Shown: in pieces, positions 1 through 11,779 of the stretch
Numbering within the stretch: the first letter of the stretch is position 1
How the letters are laid out: each line of letters begins with the position of its first letter
Assembly (NCBI GenBank): GCA_018873245.2
Contig: JAEMBT020000009.1
Coordinates: forward strand, 2,976,001 to 3,040,000
Direction of reading: 5' to 3'
DNA from: Archegozetes longisetosus
Taxonomy: Eukaryota; Arthropoda; Arachnida; Sarcoptiformes; Trhypochthoniidae
DNA: 64,000 nucleotides
Position numbers and translations under genes: made by a program
Notes under the pieces: model-generated
Databases searched by the model: none
The model's input: the letters and a program-made list of their open reading frames with translations, nothing else
Told to the model about the DNA's origin: nothing

Positions 1-970
1 TGGAAATTAATGAAATTTATATTTATGAGTTTTGGGCTTGTGGGGTCAATCATTATTTTTTTATTATAACTTTAATTTATAGTCTGAAAACATGATTAGT
101 TATTTATGGACTAAGTCAATTTTCAGCGCTTCGCACGAGTTAGTATCTACTCAAATGTTCTTTATAGTATCACAGTCAAACATGAGTCAAGTATCATCAA
201 TCAATAAATCTATCGTACTTATACATGTATCTACTGTTCAGACAGATCAAGTCTGCCTAAATCTTTAAGAAAAACATCAAGTACGGACCAAAGCAAACTT
301 TCATAAAGTAATTTTACTGATATGTAAAGCTTTTTCAAAAGATGATATGCGAGCGAAGGCACTCAATTGATTAAAACACTATTAAGTCTCACTTAACTAT
401 ATTTCAATATTTATTTATTTTAACTCATTTTCAATGAAGCAAATAATTGGGAAAGTTAGAAGACACTCTAAATATGACTTAAGATTTAAATAAATTTGAT
501 TGATGCAATACTATTTAATATTTTAAATCTCATTAAATATAGGCAAAATTAATCTTATCCGCACTGAACTAATGCTAAGTAATGAAGATTACATAATTTT
601 ATGACAGTTGCGCGAAAGACTTGAAGTCTATTACATTGATTGTTTATAAGAATAACTAATGAAATGAAAATCAATTGACTTATTTTTACCATTAAATTAT
701 GTGGTCAAATATATATAGATAACTATATAATATAAAGCAATTTTTAAAGTGATAATCTAAAAACTAAAGATATTGCATTTCAATATAAGAAATCTCAGAA
801 ATACAGGTGACATTTTAAATAAGTCTAGTTAAAAGCTATCTGTTAGTATCATACGAGAATTAATTTCCTACCTTTTTGTTCATTGAATTATACCAGTCGT
901 TGAATTTTTAAAATCAATCTTTAAATACTATTAAATATAAGTTAAAATAATTTAATTAATATTCAATAAT
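1..970. other. AT-rich intergenic stretch, no gene seen
   Basis: No supported reading frame. A stretch near 98-190 resembles 1487-1575 (both contain a TTTTC..GCTTCGCAC core), and a weaker relative lies near 13545-13600, so a diverged dispersed repeat may be present. I see no splice-joined exons or RNA gene. Confidence 0.5.
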
Positions 971-1125
971 TTTTTGACTTGTGTCGTCTCTCTGTCTAGA
1001 TGATTAAAGAGCATGTCTAAATAGTGTGAATATTGAGGATTTTGCCATAAAAATCCTCAATATTCACACTATTTAGATATGCTCTTTAATCCTCTAGACA
1101 GAGAGACGACACCCAAGTCAAAAAA
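971..1125. repeat. Long foldback (hairpin) MITE-like repeat
   Basis: Bases 971-1044 read as the reverse complement of about 1050-1125 with only a few mismatches, separated by a loop of a few bases. The arms are about 74 bp and contain the shared core GTCGTCTCTCTGTCTAGA. This is the structure of a small foldback or MITE-type element. No coding potential. No clear target duplication was found. Confidence 0.85.
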
Positions 1126-1942
1126 AATTAAAGATTGCTATTAGGAACTAAATTTACATTAAGCAATCTTTAAGATTATCTTTAAATGCTATCAATAAAT
1201 GAATTATTTTATCTTTGAAACTAATTATTTACTAATATATAAGGCAAATATGAAGGATCAATACCTGTAAGTGAACAAGTTTAAAGTACAATATGGATTT
1301 TATAAAAGCAGGCAACAATAATGACAGTATAACAAAACCACTTTATGAACAGGATTTTCAAATGGACGTTTTTTATTAGATATCACGTCATTTCTATGGA
1401 AACTAATAGACTTTATGAATATTACAATTATAAGATCCATAAATATATTTTAAATAGAATTTTGCCTGAAAAAGTCCGAAAACATCAATTATTTATTATC
1501 GTAAAAGTAATTTTCGGTGCTTCGCACAAAACTCATTATCTGCTTGAAGTTTTTTGTCATAAAATAGCAAACAAAATAGGGTAAATACTAATAATCCATA
1601 AATCTGCTTTACTTTAAGTTTAGATGAGATGCAAGATTGGTAAACTAAGTTTCAAATATTTTTAGGTGTCGTTTCAGCCGACATCATAATTAGTATATGA
1701 GTTTATTTAGTTATATTTTTCAAATATTTCTTGTATTATTTCGTTTATAAGTTTTTATACAAACTTCGTTCTTATCTGTCAAAAAATTTTCACGAAAATT
1801 AGTATTATTTGTTATTACAGGTATTTACTACCATTTAAATGAAATAAAAAACTATTTTGAACATCTTTGTTGTAATTTAAAACTGAGTACATAATAATAC
1901 ACGCAACACTTAATAAATTGCGCTTTGTTGTATGAATATCAA
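1126..1942. other. AT-rich intergenic stretch with one doubtful ORF
   Basis: A 79-codon frame at 1345-1584 (+) has AT-driven composition and no recognisable domain. I do not support it as a gene. Nothing else is seen. Confidence 0.4.
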
Positions 1943-2275
1943 GAAAGGAGAAGTGACAATAAGATATAGCAAGTGGGCGAGACTTCTAGAGTAAATAAAA
2001 ATATACCTTACTATAGGCAACATATAACTGTGAAATATTATTACTCCAAGTGTTCGGGAAGGGGTCTAAATTAATTTTTGAAAACTAAAAATTTACTATT
2101 TTTCTATGTAATCCACCCACCTTTAAATATAAATATAACCCCGTACCCCTATCAAATTGAATCAAATTTTTACAGTCAAAAGAGTAAAGATATAAAATGT
2201 TTTTGGGAAAGTATCATATTGGCTTAGGGACCGTAACATAATTAAAAATGGGGTCAAAGTTTAAGTAAGTCAGTC
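1943..2275 (+). repeat. Left inverted terminal repeat of the ISL2EU-like element
   Basis: About 330 bp matching the reverse complement of 4805-5080 and 5416-5478. Shared blocks include AAGTGGGCGA.ACTTCTAGAG and TTAGGGACCGTAACATAATT. Confidence 0.85.
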
Positions 2276-2332
2276 ATACATGGCTTAATATAAAACAAAT
2301 AAATATCAGTTTTAAGCCTTTACCATTACCGC

Positions 2333-2405
2333 AAAGGATAATAGCTCAACTGTAAAGTCACGGAACATTAACCACGGGATAGTGAGTTCAAGTCCCGCCA
2401 GGGAC
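2333..2405 (+). other. tRNA-like pol III box pair (tRNA relic or SINE head)
   Basis: The segment contains an A-box-like TAGCTCAACTG and, about 45 bp later, a B-box-like AGTTCAAGTCCC, the spacing of internal tRNA promoters. The acceptor and D stems do not pair properly, so it is not a working tRNA. It lies inside the ISL2EU-like element between the left terminal repeat and the transposase. It may be a tRNA-derived SINE fragment or chance. Confidence 0.35.
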
Positions 2406-2555
2406 ATTCAACTCTTCCCCTAAAAAATACAACCAACTTAACAACCATAACAACCCTTACTGCCGTCACTGAAAATGAAAAACCCGTAAAATCAAAGTTC
2501 ACTACGTGTAATTGCAGATTCAATAAACAGAAAAATACCAGGAAAAGGTCGATCG

Positions 2556-4508
2556 ATGGCTCGGAAAAAAACAGATCTTAGGGGATATTTAAATAAAAGA
2601 TTCTGCACTCGTATCTCAGAAAACAGCTTTATTTGTAATAAATGCTATATGGGTTACATTACTCAGAAAAATAGCGATGGAAATAAAGCAGGTCCCTCAA
2701 TTTCTCAAAGGAGCGTATCATCAGAAGTTGCAAAATTGAACATAGTCTAACATTCAGAAGTAATAAGTATAACATCAGCTGTATTCGATGAACACCATTG
2801 CTTGATTTGCAGAACTCCAAACCGCAAAAGACTGCGCGTTTTCAGCATTAGAAGTGTATATTAGTCACAGAATCCATATAAAAGCTGGTGCTCGGTGCTG
2901 TAAGGAACATCTCACCGAAGAAAATAAACTAAAAGATGAAGTGATCCCAGAATTAGAACTTGAAAATAGAGATCAGAATTCTGATGAAATTAAAAAGCTA
3001 CATGAAGGCCTGTGCAAAGAAGTAAATATACAAAGGCACCAAAACTTCGATGAATACAAATCTTGGACAAATATTGAGTGCAAAACAATGACAGGCTTTA
3101 CAAAATCACAAATAGAGACAATTAAAATAAAATACATCGTCAATTTGCGAAATACACAAATAAGATCGGTATCCACAGCCTTGGCAGTGTACTTGACAAA
3201 ACTTAGATCAGGGTTCACTAAGAGGTACTATCAGTCGTCTTCCGTCTTCAAGTTGCATCACATCAAAAATTGCATTAAAGATATGAGAAATGAATTACAA
3301 AATACATTAGTCAACCAAAAATTGGGGCTTAGAAATGTTAATCGGGAATCCTTACACAGAATATAACTGTATTCGCAAGGGAACTGTTCACAGAAAAAAG
3401 TGAAAGTATAGTTACACTATAGATAGGACGTATATATACATTCAGAAAAGCTCCAATAATCGATTTCAAAGGCGGACATGGAGTGTTCAGAAAAAGTGAA
3501 GTTTAGTTAAGCCTTTCGTTGCGTGCTGCCCAAATGGATACATCCTAGGTATATATGGCCCATTTGAGGCAACCAAAAATGATGCAACAATCATAAAAAA
3601 GTGATTGAATCTGATCCTAATATAACAATATTTGAGAAAAAACGATGTGTTTATCATTGATCGAGGATTCCGTGATGCAAAAAAATACCTAGAAAAGAAA
3701 GGATCTAAAGTGCAAATGCCTGAATGCTTAGTCAAAAATCAAAAACAACTCTCTACAAGTCAAGCTAATAAATCGAGATTTGTAATAAAAGTGAGGTATA
3801 TGGTGGAAGTTCTGAATGGGAAATTTAAAAAGTTTCGAGCAGTTGACCAAATCCATCCAAATTCATCACTACCAACCTTGAGGACGGATTTTAAAATTGC
3901 AGCAAGTTTGATTAATGAGTTCTTCACAACATCCAATCTTGACTGCGAAGAGGCGTTCATAGCTCAATTGATGATTAGCAGATTAAATAAAGAAAACTCC
4001 TTACATAAGTTAGTTGAAGAGAGAAATTTTGATAGGATGACTGCAAAATTCCACAAGATTGATTCTAACGAATTAACAGATTTCCCTAATCTGCAGTTGG
4101 ATGATCTTAAATATCTCACACTATGATCATATCAGCTAAAAAAAGCGTTGGATACAGTATTGAACAAATATTAAAACGTAGTGAGTTTATGATTGAAAAA
4201 CATAAAGAGATAGCCGGGTTAATTAGATCGAAATTGCAATCCCGCCACTCTAATAGATCAAATTATTCAGCATACATTCAATATGAGCCAAATTCTGAAG
4301 GTAGGGAACAATAATCAGTTACATGTGCCGCTGCAAAAATGGATTACGAACAGTCGGAATGTGCTCACACGTTGTAACTCTAATATGGTACCTCGGATAT
4401 GCACGATTCCGTGGGTCAATTCTAAGAACGGCAGAATATCTTGATGAAATATTCGCTGAAAGTGTAATTGACGGCTCGACAGCGAAATGGAATAATTTGT
4501 GGTTGTAA
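2556..4508 (+). pseudogene. ISL2EU-like transposase, multiply broken
   Basis: Transposase of the surrounding element, read in pieces. 2556-2750 has a possible zinc-binding FICNKC piece. 2790-3366 carries CLICRTPNRKRL and ARCCKEHL, then the helix region KTMTGFTKSQIETI. About 3430-3630 gives DRTYIYIQKSSN, KPFVACCPNGYI and the NDATII motif, in shifted frames with an in-frame TGA. 3632-4126 gives the DRGFRD catalytic block and further DDE sequence. 4123-4508 ends with the cysteine/histidine SWIM-like motif CRCKNGLRTVGMCSH. Relative to the family the DGTY aspartate region is retained as DRTY. At least three frame changes and several stops separate the parts. It cannot make a full transposase. Confidence 0.8.
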
Positions 4509-4804
4509 TGGTAGGATTCGACAATCTAGACTCCTCTCTCGAGCTCTTCTGAGTACTCAGGACATTGGAATCTATGAAGCCAATGACCCGAACAAGACTG
4601 GCACGATCTTCCGTATAGCGCGCGTCTCACGCCAGCTTAGAAGTAGTGGAATGATACCCACTTCCAAGGGCATATAATGTGGCAGTAAGGAGTAACATCA
4701 TAGAGATCAGTGTTCCATTTGCTTAGCGGTGATTTGAAACTGTAACATCCGTCTGGGAGGAGGTCCTGGACATTTTTTCACCTTTTAAAATAAGCTATAA
4801 TTTA

Positions 4805-5478
4805 TATTTATATTTCAACTTTGACCCCATTCTTAATTATGTTACGGTCCCTAAGCCACTATGATACTTTCCCAAAAACATTTTATATCTTTACTCTTTT
4901 GTCTGTAAAAATTTGATTCAATTTGATAGGGGGTACGGGGGTTATATTTATATTTAAAGGTGGGTAGGTTACATAGAAAAATAGCAAATTTTCAGTTTTC
5001 AAAAATTAATTTAAACCCCCTGCAGCACTTGGAGTAATATTTTACAGTTATATTGCCCATAGTAAGGTATATTTTTATTTAATAATGAAAGATGGGTATG
5101 CGCGGGTGGTTTAGTAAATAGATATAGATAAATAAATAAATCACCATTTTCGACTTTGTCAGCAAGCAGTATGGCGTTTTCAAAAGACTATGTTTGGAAC
5201 GTGACAAACATAGTCTTTGAACTAATACGTGTTTTGGTACGTGGCAAACCCCTAAATCATCACAACAACAACAACACACAAAAGGCGCCATTTGTTGTGC
5301 CTTTGATACTGCTCTCTTTCTATGTGCTGATGAAGACTTAAAGTCGAAAATTTCAACTCTTCTCATCTTCAACAACAATTGGTGAGTTTATTTATTTATT
5401 TTTTATCCTATATCTTATATTTTTATTTACTCTAGAAGTTTCGCCCACTTCCTATGTCTTATTGTCCCTTCTCCTTTG
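4805..5478 (-). repeat. Right inverted terminal repeat, interrupted
   Basis: 4805-5080 and 5416-5478 together are the inverted match of 1943-2275. The two halves are separated by the insertion described next. Confidence 0.85.
5081..5415. mobile_element. Inserted segment with ~14-bp duplicated target
   Basis: The insertion splits the right terminal repeat of the ISL2EU-like element. The 14-mer TATATTTTTATTTA occurs on both sides, once at the end of the left half and once at the start of the right half, while the intact left terminal repeat of the element has it once. A 14-bp duplication fits target-primed reverse transcription. The body contains a perfect 13-bp hairpin (AAAGACTATGTTT and its complement, near 5181-5218) and AAC-rich sequence, but no recognised gene. 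It could be a SINE or a retrocopied transcript. Confidence 0.6.
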
Positions 5479-7004
5479 GTACGTATATGGCACCCTATGT
5501 GTTGAGTGTAAATATTGTGGTTGCAACTTTTAACGAGGTCTGGTTCCCAAGAAATGGAGAATTATGTTTTTGGCCCGTTAGCCGGTACTAGATCGTTGCC
5601 CCTCCCCCACCGTGTGGAGGTAGGCCTATGGGAGAGAGCGTGCCTTTCCTTGGGAAGTGCAGAGCCTCCAATACCTTCATCGGCCCTCATAATCCCGAAG
5701 GTGGCACTGTATACTTACCCTATGATGGAGGGGATGAGAGAAAAGCAATGTCTTATTAATTTCGCGAAAGGTATGCCTCACATCTTTAGAACATTTAGAA
5801 CATTATAGTCGTAGAAAATTCACGAGAAATGGAATAAAATCACGTAGTCATGAATAATGCCCAAAATTACGCAGCATCATGGAAACAGGTTAGGTTGCGT
5901 TACGTTACGTTATGGTTAGGACTTGGTACTTTCGACATTATGCGTTTCGATCTTTCGTGGTAAAACCCTGTAGACAGTACACATATATACGCGCGGGGGG
6001 CACCAAAGAAAATTCCACATTCCTCTGGAACCAGACCTAGTCAAATATTGCGAACACCATATTTGTACTTAACTCGTCGAGGACCACCTCTGTGCCAAAT
6101 TTGAGAAAAATCGGTGTGGTTAACCTTTCGGAACTATCTCCAAATTATTTAATTATACTCTAAAGATTCTCCACTTATTAATATTTATGAAAGACTATTT
6201 TTAAACCAATTTCAGGATGATCCGCAGCATTCAAAAATACTGATTTATGCTTGTTTTCATCTCATTCATAGTCAATTTTTTCGAAATTTTAATTTGGTGT
6301 TATGGATGATTTTAATCATCGCAATGATTAACATATTGATTTTTAATTAAATTCAACCTTACTTTGCATCCTTTAGTTTTGTACTTGTGACGATCTTTGT
6401 CGTTGTATGTTTTATCCTTATGAACCATAAAATTGCTGCGAATTTCAGATGTAGAGCTGCAATTATTTTTAATCAAATAAACTGAATCATCCATAGTTTA
6501 TTTTTGTGAGTTTTAAAAATTGGAAAACCTCTCATGAAAGAATGTCTGTTATGAATGAAAAACTTTAAAATTTTCGTTATATTTGACCGTTAATTTCTTA
6601 ACGTATTGGAATTTCTCGAAAACTTGACAATAGTGAAAACAAGTTTATTTCAGAAATTAAGCTTTTTTATTACATTATATATTCAATTTTAATCAATTTA
6701 ATATTTTAAAAAAAAATAGTATCAAAATTTAAAGTTTAGAAAATTAGTATTTTTTCTGAGATAAATTAAGGAAACCTTGTTTCGAAACCTCGAAGTGATC
6801 CAGTTTGTCACGAAGATTTAGTCTGCTATACATGAAAATATATATTTTATTTTTCGTCAATCTTCTGAAACGAGTACACTGGTGTTTAATTGCAATCTTT
6901 CGTTTTACAATTACTTAAAAGAAATAGCTTAAAGTATTAATTCTTTGACTTGACAATCAAATAGGTTCTCTCTCATTGCGTAATCATTTCTGCTTAACAA
7001 ATCA
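5479..7004. other. Intergenic stretch, first part less AT-rich
   Basis: 5480-6150 is richer in GC than its surroundings and has a 97-codon open frame (5515-5808, +) with no domain I recognise. 6060-6130 (TGTGCCAAATTTGAGAAAAA) resembles the kind of 3' sequence found in decayed retroelements. 6150-7004 is plain AT-rich sequence 3' of the ABC transporter gene. No gene is supported. Confidence 0.4.
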
Positions 7005-10000
7005 TCAAATATTTCGTTCGATATTTTGTTTAATAATATTTTGTGGACAATCAAATTGAACAATACTTCCTGAGTCGAGTACAAGAACTCTATCGCAGTC
7101 CATTATAGTGTTGAGTCTGTGAGCGATGGTCAGTACTGTGCACGAACAAAAGTGTTCTCGGATAGTCTTCTGAATCAATGAATCAGTCCTTAGAAAAAAC
7201 AAAATTAACTTAAGTTTGATACAAATAATAACACATAAGACTTCTATTAGATAATGAAAAATATCATACGTTGGATCGACATTAGCGGTGACTTCATCTA
7301 AGACAATAATTTTATTATCTCTCAATAAAGCTCTGACTAAACAAATCAACTGTTTCTGACCCACACTAAAATTGTTTCCACTTTCAGATATCAAATAATC
7401 TAGTTTTCCCGGCAATGACATAATAACATGTTTCAACTGCACTTTTTCTAATGCTTCCCAAAGTTTTTCATCTGTTTGTTCATAAAATGGATCAATATTT
7501 CTGCGAACACTTCCCGTAAAAAGAATAGGTTCTTGTGGTATAATTGAAATTTTTTTTCTTAAATAAGCTAAACTTATAGTTGAAGTGTCGATGCCATCAA
7601 TAGCTATAAAGCCTTTTGGTTCAGTCAATCTGAACAGACATTCAATCAATGATGACTTTCCAGAACCAGTTCTGCCAATAATTCCGACTTTTTCTTCACC
7701 TTTGATCTCAAAATTCAAGTCATTTAAAACCTGATAATCACTTGCGCTGTATTTTAAACTAACATTTTCAAACTTGATGCGTCCATTAGTGGGCCATTCT
7801 TTAGGCGGTTGTCTATTGTTATTAAAGACATCTTCTTCTGGCAGATCAAAAAACTCAACAATGCGTTCGACACAAGTCATTGATGATTCTAGTTCTGCTG
7901 ATTGTCGAACACCTGATTGAAACTGATCCGTTAATAGTAATGCTTGCGATATAGAAAGCGCGATTGCACTCGCATTAAGACCATTATCGATATTAAGTAA
8001 TAACAATACTGTAATAGTTATCACATAAATAGCGCACAACATATCCAGAACTATACCGAACCAACGCGTCGAGCATAAGAACATAAAATAAGCCGAAGTA
8101 TGACTGTTTTGGATTCGATCGAATTGTTCCTCAAATTTAGTTTGAGTTTTAAAAGCTCTAATTGTTGTCAATCCATATAAAGTTGTGGACATGTGTGAAA
8201 ATACTGGACTTTTGCAGCCGCTATTAGAAATAATTTAGTCTTTTAATGGCATCTCGAAATCTTTTTATTGAGCTCCACTTTCATACCTTCAACTTTCTTT
8301 AATCTACGAGCAGTTCCGATATAATAACGTCTTACGAAGAAAAACAAAATCAATAGTAGAATACATGGAATCAAATTCCAGACATCAATAAAGGCACATA
8401 ATATACTGATCGCCAGGCAATTAAGCAATGTTTGCATTGTTTCAAATGCTGTCTGTGGCAAAAACTCGTCAACTATTCCTAAATCTCTTGTAAATCTGTT
8501 CAATAATATTCCGATTGGGTTGTTATCAAAAAACGATACCTTAGCTCTTATTACAGAAGCAAATAGTCTGTTGTGTAAATTAACTGAACTTTTCATACAA
8601 ATAGTGAAGAAAGAACTAGTTCTCAACAGTGAAAATAAGAACAAACCTCCGACTAGACAACTATAGATTATTATGTTATTATTTTCATTGCTATCAATTA
8701 GCAGACTTTTATCGAAGGTATAGTTTTGATTAACTTTTTTAATGTCCATATTTTGTTGATAATCAGTCCATTGAGAGAGCCAGTAATCACTACCTGTGAA
8801 TAGTATTTGTGTTATTATATTAGATATGATCAGTGTTGACAATAGTATTATTCCTGAGCCTGATTTCAAATAAATCCAATAGACTCTAGCAGAAGCTTTT
8901 CCGTCAAACTCTAATTCATTGATTTGTTCGATAGAACTCCTGGTTTCTTGTTCGTTAGAAATAGATTTAGGAAACTCGTGACTAGAGTAAGAACTTTTTC
9001 TTATGTTTTTATCCTGCAAGTTTTGATCGAAGTTTAGAAAATCGAAGTCTGTTTGTTTGAGATCCTCATAACTTCGTACACACAAACTCTTTCCCTCTTT
9101 AAGCGCAACGATTTGTTTTGCAGCCTTAATCAACTGAATTTGATGAGTAACTAAAATAACACATTTATCCTTAAGATATCCATTAATACACTCATTAAAT
9201 ATATGATTGGCGACACCGGAATCAACTGCCGAGAATGGATCGTCCAATAAATAGCAATCAGGGTCACTATAGAGAACTCGAGCTAATGACAGTCTTGCTC
9301 TTTGACCACCACTTAATGCAACTCCTCTTTCACCAACTAATGTGTTATCACCGAATGGCAACTGTTTGATGTCTTCTTCAAGAGCTGTCACATAAATAAC
9401 TTTATTATACTTTAGTTCGTCATAAACGCCTCCAAAAACTATATTTTCTCTGACAGTTCCCCCAAAAATCCAATGCTCTTGTGATGCAAACCCTATTCTG
9501 CCATATGTTCTAACCCTTCCGGAAACTATGGGCAGTTCTCCTAAGATTGCCATCAATACAGACGTTTTTCCAGAACCAACAGATCCAATAATTACAGTCA
9601 ACTCCTCTTTCTTTGCGTTAAATGATACGTTCTCTAAAATATTTCTATCACTTTCTGAATTTGATGCGTATTTTGCGACTACTTTTGCACCGAAATACCA
9701 ATTTTCACTTCATCAGATTCTTCTATTGAGTTTACATCACGTGACCGTTCCTTATGTCATATAAAAAAATTGTTTATATTGTAAGAAAAGTAACTTTGAC
9801 ACGATATAACAATCAAAGTTCTAATTATTATCTCAATGTATGACTAGCGCGCGTAATAATAGATTTAAACTCAAAACCAAAACAAGTATTGTTCAGGCTT
9901 TTCACGAAAGAATTAAATAACTAGAACTTTGAATACTTTGTCAATCGCTCTCAGTCCGAGCAAAATGTTTTATTCAATAGTATATAAATTAACTAAAGTC

Positions 10001-11173
10001 ATAAGACTTACATTTATCTCTTGAAATTCTTCTAATAATAAGAAGCCCTACAAAATTCAGCCAAAAAATTATAAAGTCCAACAAAACACATCGTTCAGAC
10101 CTGAATCCTCTTAATTGAGATGAGAGTTTCGGCTCCGTATAAAATACCATAAGGAAAGTTAAAAGTCATCACATCTTTCAGTTGATTGATCAAAGAAATG
10201 GTCACAAAAACATTTTCAGTCGTCAAATTGCCACCACTTATCAGAAACACAATTAGACTAATAAACGCAATTAATTTGGACGAAATGAAAAACAGCCCCA
10301 AATTAAAAGCTCTCAAAAACATAGATTTCCTAATACTAGATATCTCTTTGATTCTGGATTTCTCAACTAATTTACTGAAAGGTATTTCCCAAGAATACAT
10401 TTTAATGACTCTCATGGCAGGTATTATTTCGCTCATAATTCTCACTCTTTCATCAGTTAAGAGCGCTGTTCTACCTCTTAATTTCGAAAACATCCTACCC
10501 ATCAATCCTTGAATAGGAATATAGAGTATTGAAAGTACAAAACCGGCCAGACATGAGATACCGATTTGAAGCCAGAGAAGAACAGTTACAAAACACATTT
10601 GTATTGGACCCACAAATAGATAGTGAGTGAAAACTAGAGACCAGTCAAACCGATTCACATCATTGGCTAATAAGTTGACGATTTGTCCAACAGTCGTTTG
10701 ATTAAGGGCTGAACTGTTTAGTTTAAGGATTTTATGGTATATTAGATAAGAGACAGCGATTCGAACTTGCATTCCATTACGATATGTTGATAGAAAGTAA
10801 GGATGGGATACAATCACATTAAGAATTAGTAGTAAACATATCGCAAACGCACAGTAATAGACAATCATTTCGTTTGAGCTCAAATCAAGCTCGTTTTCAG
10901 CATTGAATTTTTCGTCGCCTCTTTCGCGCCATCTATTCAAATATCTAACAAGTAGTCCAAGTGTCACAGGAAGTGATAGTCGGACAAAACAGAACTTTAC
11001 GATAAGAATTATTTATTACTATTGGGAATAAAGCTTTGCTTGGATGAAAACTTACAATAAATACATTGAAAAAGCCGTACCAAAAATATTTTGGCCCAAA
11101 AGTTTTAACGATAGCTCGCAACAAGTTTGGAGTTTTGTGATCACCGTGTTTTGCTAGTTCTTTGTCCCATTCT
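7005..11173 (-). CDS. ABCC-class (MRP/ABCC4-like) ABC transporter, 5'-incomplete, with suspected frameshift
   Basis: Full-size ABC exporter of the ABCC (multidrug-resistance-associated) class, expected in a cell membrane moving conjugates and organic anions. Exons by splice sites (-): 11173-11056; 10994-10101 (TMD1); 10047-10012 (36 bp, FLLLEE); 9750-8287 (NBD1 and TMD2); 8220 or 8203 to 7270; 7188-7005 (stop). NBD1 has Walker A GSVGSGKTS, signature LSGGQRARLS and Walker B YLLDDPFSAVD, the usual degenerate ABCC site. NBD2 has GRTGSGKSS, FSVGQKQL, IIVLDE and the H-loop TIAHR, so it looks catalytically complete. Odd points: the N-terminal exon (NPL..WW region) is not seen upstream, where a LINE relic sits. 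Near 9683-9686 (TTTT) one base appears missing, shifting GISVQK to VVAKYAS. At 8210-8213 the same thing appears, unless splicing uses the CAG acceptor that starts the exon at 8203. It is either a gene with sequencing errors or a young pseudogene. Confidence 0.88.
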
Positions 11174-11617
11174 CTATGCATAGAAAAAAATTTTCAATCG
11201 ACTTATCGAAAAATAGTACTGATCAGTACATCTTCAGTCTATTCCCGAGTATTTCTGAATAATCATATTTTGAACACCCATACAAATCTTCGGTACTGAA
11301 CTTTTTGTTATAATTTGCAGAGAAAAAGCCTGTTATCCACCTTATAGTAAGAAATTATTTAACATTGCATAAAACTCATTTTGACTTTTACACTCATTTT
11401 CAATACTCACCAACAAAAAAGTTTAGAAATAGCGTTTGCTTTATCATAATTATAACTATTGTTTTCATTCATTGCAGGATTAATTATTACGAAAGTTAGG
11501 CCAAAACATTTTTAATATTGTGTATAACTTCAGCCTCACAACTATGAACCTAAAGAAAATGTAAATGCAAGTGAAAGCATACAGGCACAATCATTTTTTA
11601 TTAACTCTGGGAAATAT
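11174..11617. other. Intergenic / intron sequence upstream of the ABCC exons
   Basis: This should hold or border the missing first ABCC exon. I searched the minus strand for the conserved Trp-Trp..Pro-Leu segment and did not find it here or up to about 15 kb. Confidence 0.4.
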
Positions 11618-11779
11618 ACTCAATAAACTAATAATCGTTGATAGCAACTAGAAAAAGGCAGTTAATATGTCAAATTACCTGTCATGCGCATCAATTTACC
11701 ATGAAATTCTGTTTTCGATTTTCTTTCAATACTGTATTGAACATAAAGCCAGTTTCTTAATATATAAAAATTAATGAAA

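Larger units (their letters stand above)
1943..5478 (+). mobile_element. Degenerate ISL2EU-like DNA transposon
   Basis: A roughly 3.5 kb element bounded by long inverted repeats (about 1943-2275 against 4805-5080 plus 5416-5478) around a broken DDE transposase on the + strand. The transposase pieces, in order, are an N-terminal CxxC..CC..H zinc-binding segment, an IxxLRNTxxRSVSTALAVY-type helix region, a DDE core with DRTYIYIQ, NDATII and DRGFRD, and a C-terminal SWIM-like CxCKNGLRTVGMCSH motif. This order is what I know of ISL2EU/IS4EU-type transposases. The gene has several stops and frameshifts, so the copy is dead. The right inverted repeat is split by an inserted 0.34 kb segment. Confidence 0.8.

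Noticed and set aside
2333-2405. Functional tRNA gene
   Set aside because: Acceptor and D stems do not pair; only promoter-box similarity remains.
3487-3735. Minus-strand ORF inside the ISL2EU-like transposase
   Set aside because: Shadow of the sense transposase frames, which carry the recognisable motifs.
5258-5284. AAC-rich run as a CRISPR-like or minisatellite array
   Set aside because: Too short and irregular; no spacer structure.
5515-5808. 97-codon ORF in a GC-richer patch
   Set aside because: No domain, no start context, no exon partners; composition suggests a repeat read by chance.
7005-11173. Programmed -1 frameshifting in the ABCC gene
   Set aside because: A4 runs without an evident downstream pseudoknot or a proper slippery heptamer; sequencing error or mutation is simpler.
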